Origin: Euperipatoides rowelli
Lineage: Eukaryota > Onychophora > Udeonychophora > Euonychophora > Peripatopsidae
Assembly: GCA_003024985.2 (NCBI GenBank)
Contig: PXIH01S0010562.1
DNA length: 10,119 nt
Direction: 5' to 3' (one strand)
A program made the position numbers and the translations under genes. The notes beneath the pieces were generated by a model that saw only the letters and a program-made list of their open reading frames with translations, did not search any database and was not told the DNA's origin. This document shows positions 8,016-10,119 of this stretch, piece by piece. The first letter of the stretch is position 1, and the number at the start of each line of letters is the position of its first letter.

Positions 8016-8197
8016 TGTGCGCCAGCTCGAAGGTTAAATTTCTGTATAATACTGTTAAATACAATTTAATTAAGAAGCACGGTATTACTAAATTGATATA
8101 CAAAGTATCAACTTGGGCCCTTGTAGTAATAAAATTGAACGTTAATAACATAAAAACAAAGTGCTTGAAGCACATGAAGAAATTTGTTCGAGGCACA
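8016..8197. repeat. Nested foldback element of about 180 bp
   Basis: The outer arms are TGTGC-CTCGAA-AAATTTCT, broken by short insertions (8016-8043), and its partner AGAAATTTGTTCGAGGCACA (8178-8197). Inside, in correct nested order, pair AAGCAC (8075-8080) with GTGCTT (8161-8166), TATTACTA (8083-8090) with TAGTAATA (8124-8131) and TTGATA (8093-8098) with TATCAA (8106-8111). Such order is expected of a decayed foldback transposon, or less probably of a structured RNA. The minus-strand frame at 8005-8196 lies entirely in it and has no recognisable product. Confidence 0.55.
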
Positions 8198-8252
8198 ATA
8201 TTTACTTTTCTAGTAAATATTGTGCGCTATATTTTATAGGTCTATAAAATAT
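8193..8252. repeat. Two adjoining perfect hairpins
   Basis: GCACAATATTTACT (8193-8206) pairs exactly with AGTAAATATTGTGC (8212-8225) over a 5-base loop. Three bases later ATATTTTATAG (8229-8239) pairs exactly with CTATAAAATAT (8242-8252) over two bases. The first stem shares its left arm with the end of the larger foldback (8188-8197), so the GCACA block has two alternative partners. Confidence 0.7.
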
Positions 8253-8290
8253 TAATTAAAAAAACTGCACAGTTAATTCCTGATTTATTC

Positions 8291-8454
8291 TTCCGTTGTG
8301 TTCCTGTAAATCGGCTTGTAAATCAAAACATGTAAATCAAACATAAATTATCCACACAAAATAATAGAAATGCTAAGGGTTAGTGGGGAGTGATGAACTA
8401 GAATTTCTTTTATTCTACTAATAATTATGGACATTTTGCTAAAAATTGTAGCTT
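8291..8454 (+). repeat. 164-bp direct repeat, copy 1, ending at an N
   Basis: This is identical at all 164 positions to 9279-9442. It ends immediately before the N at 8455. Inside, TGTAAATC occurs three times in about 35 bp (from about 8305). It is best read as the end of a contig that overlaps the start of the contig beginning at 9279. Confidence 0.95.
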
Positions 8455-8455
8455 N
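8455..8455. other. Single N: contig join
   Basis: It directly follows the last base of the 164-bp repeat, as expected where a scaffolder placed contigs side by side without merging them. Confidence 0.85.
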
Positions 8456-9277
8456 TATAAATTGGGTTCAGTATGCAGATGTGAATGTATCTCATTTTTA
8501 ATATTTGGTTGCATTGAATCAATTTTTTTTAAATAAAATGAAAAAAATAACTGCTTAAGTGACACTCAAACACAAAAGTGTTAGTAAGTCGTGATAATAA
8601 GACTTACTATGCTATTGTGTTGCTGGATCATATTTGTAATTTTTATCTACTTTGAATTTATTTTTGTCTTCCCCCAAAAAAAAAGCTTTACACCCCTCAT
8701 CCTTGCACTCAAAAGATATCACTAGAAACCATTCTATAGCATTTGTACGTAATTTTGGTAAAATTTATCTAAAAATGTTTAGTAGCCTATGGTAATTTGT
8801 CATTGTAAATTATAATTTATAATCTCTATTTTAATTTTTAATGATGTAACTTTGTCAAACATTTGCCACTAGATAACTAATTTAAAATGAGTTTCTATTA
8901 AAATGGTACTAAATAAAAACTTTTTTTTATTTTTTACATATTTATAGGTTTTAATTGCAAAATGCATTTGGATAGTATTTTGTTGGTTTTAAGCTCATTA
9001 ATCCAGGAATTATGTTTGAGAAAAATCCATCAATCATCATTTTTATAATTATAAATCACTTTCACTCCAGCACAAATCTCATTAGAGCTGATAAAAAAAA
9101 AAAACTTTTAATGTGCAAAGCAGCGGTATAAAAGGTGCACATAAGAGAAGCATAGATTATTCAATTTCGCTTTCCTTTTCTTAATATGCTTTGAAATGAT
9201 TATTATTACGTTTATTTGTATAACTTAATACATAATAAATTGGATATATAATATAAAATATAAATATAATTTGATCA
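8456..9277. other. 822-bp piece between two Ns, no gene, probably misplaced
   Basis: The piece is A+T-rich with no coding signal, hairpin or repeat of note. It is bounded on both sides by single Ns and interrupts two sequences that overlap perfectly, so it likely belongs elsewhere or is an alternative haplotype. A short stretch around 8680-8720 is richer in C, without recognisable meaning. Confidence 0.7.
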
Positions 9278-9278
9278 N
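9278..9278. other. Single N: contig join
   Basis: It directly precedes the first base of the second copy of the 164-bp repeat. Confidence 0.85.
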
Positions 9279-9442
9279 TTCCGTTGTGTTCCTGTAAATC
9301 GGCTTGTAAATCAAAACATGTAAATCAAACATAAATTATCCACACAAAATAATAGAAATGCTAAGGGTTAGTGGGGAGTGATGAACTAGAATTTCTTTTA
9401 TTCTACTAATAATTATGGACATTTTGCTAAAAATTGTAGCTT
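9279..9442 (+). repeat. 164-bp direct repeat, copy 2, starting at an N
   Basis: This is identical to 8291-8454 and begins immediately after the N at 9278. The identity stops at 9442 only because copy 1 runs into its N there. The repeat is thus as long as the contig overlap allows, not a unit with its own ends. Confidence 0.95.
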
Positions 9443-10119
9443 TAGATGTAGTAATAGCAGAGGAATAGATTTTAATTTAGGCTAATAGACATTCCCATAT
9501 AGAATTTAAACAATTTGGAATAAATAAATGAATGAATTTCTCTGACTGTTGTAACATTAACAAAAGCATAGAAGCTTCTCATTTTGACTGCTTTTCATTG
9601 CCTTATCTTTTATTCTAAATACAGTACATATACTTTATATTGTGAACTGTACAATTTCAAACAAATAACCATTTAATTTTGAGAAGTGATAGTAATACTT
9701 AAATTGTGTTATTCCAAAACATGTTAATTAAATCAGTGTAAATTAAGAATTATCTTATATAATAATTTTACTTGTTAAATCCAGTGATTGAATGAAGAAG
9801 CAAAATTCACAGGAACATTTATATTTCAAAAACTAGTTCTTTATAGGATTTATAACTATATTAAAATGGCACACTGTATGAAAAGTAATATAATGCCCAG
9901 CATTTTATAAGATAAATTACTATTTAAAGATAGTAAATTGCCAATATCAAATAATATTACATTTGTGTCTATGACTATTATCCTTGTAAAGCACTCTTTG
10001 CTATGTTCACAATGTGTGATGAAATTGTGGCATATTCTGATCTGGTGACCAGTGATTTGGAACTGTTATTAGAATTACAGTAGTACCCATTTCCAATTCA
10101 TGCATACACTTAGCTAGAA
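9443..10119. other. Non-coding sequence to the end of the window
   Basis: It is A+T-rich without splice-bounded coding similarity. A frame open at 9955-10084, with a less A+T-rich end (from about 9985), has no recognisable product. No further carboxypeptidase exon is seen. Confidence 0.65.

Noticed and set aside
8005-8196. 63-codon minus-strand open frame with hydrophobic stretches
   Set aside because: It coincides with the nested foldback; the hydrophobic character follows from A+T-rich codons.
8185-8197. GTTCGAG as a tRNA T-arm or B box
   Set aside because: No acceptor stem, D-arm or A box at proper spacing, so it is neither a tRNA nor a clear tRNA-derived SINE promoter.
9955-10084. Open frame ending in an acidic stretch (about 43 codons)
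   Set aside because: It is short, not bounded by convincing splice sites and does not match the expected carboxypeptidase continuation.

Overview
This is a stretch of nuclear DNA from an animal, very A+T-rich (roughly a quarter G+C by eye). It is almost entirely intron and repeat. The evidence for an animal is two short exons with correct splice sites, both coding for a regulatory metallocarboxypeptidase of the carboxypeptidase E type (M14, N/E subfamily), set in kilobases of non-coding sequence with microsatellites and foldback repeats. The diverged protein, the A+T-rich introns and the dispersed short palindromes suggest an invertebrate. I cannot name the species.

Layout: 1-3066 is non-coding with only small hairpins and homopolymer runs. 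3067-3230 is a carboxypeptidase exon carrying the third zinc-binding His. 3596-3809 is a possible small inverted-repeat element. 3989 is a single N. 4016-4400 is a short, less A+T-rich segment, followed at 4401-4800 by a degenerate minisatellite. 5304-5462 is a second carboxypeptidase exon, with the substrate-binding Arg and Asn-Arg. 5830-6955 holds two long inverted-repeat arms around a GT microsatellite and a TACGGGAC-type repeat. 7032-7072 is a clean hairpin. 7265 is a single N. 7279-7910 is a tandem repeat array containing a near-perfect 45-base-arm hairpin. 8016-8252 is a nested foldback. 8291-8454 and 9279-9442 are identical 164-base copies, each abutting a single N (8455 and 9278). 9443-10119 shows nothing recognisable.

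The main result concerns the assembly. The two exons lie on the same strand but in the wrong order: the 5304-5462 exon codes for the part of the protein immediately before the 3067-3230 exon, and their intron phases (0/0) join exactly. Single Ns at 3989 and 7265 bracket the piece holding the misplaced exon. The 164-base identity ending and starting exactly at the other two Ns is what overlapping, unmerged contig ends look like. Together these say the window is probably several contigs in a wrong order, not one contiguous locus. I see no new gene system. The most useful observations are the scaffold errors, several foldback repeats, and an excess of the word TACCGTA together with its CpG-decay form TACTGTA.
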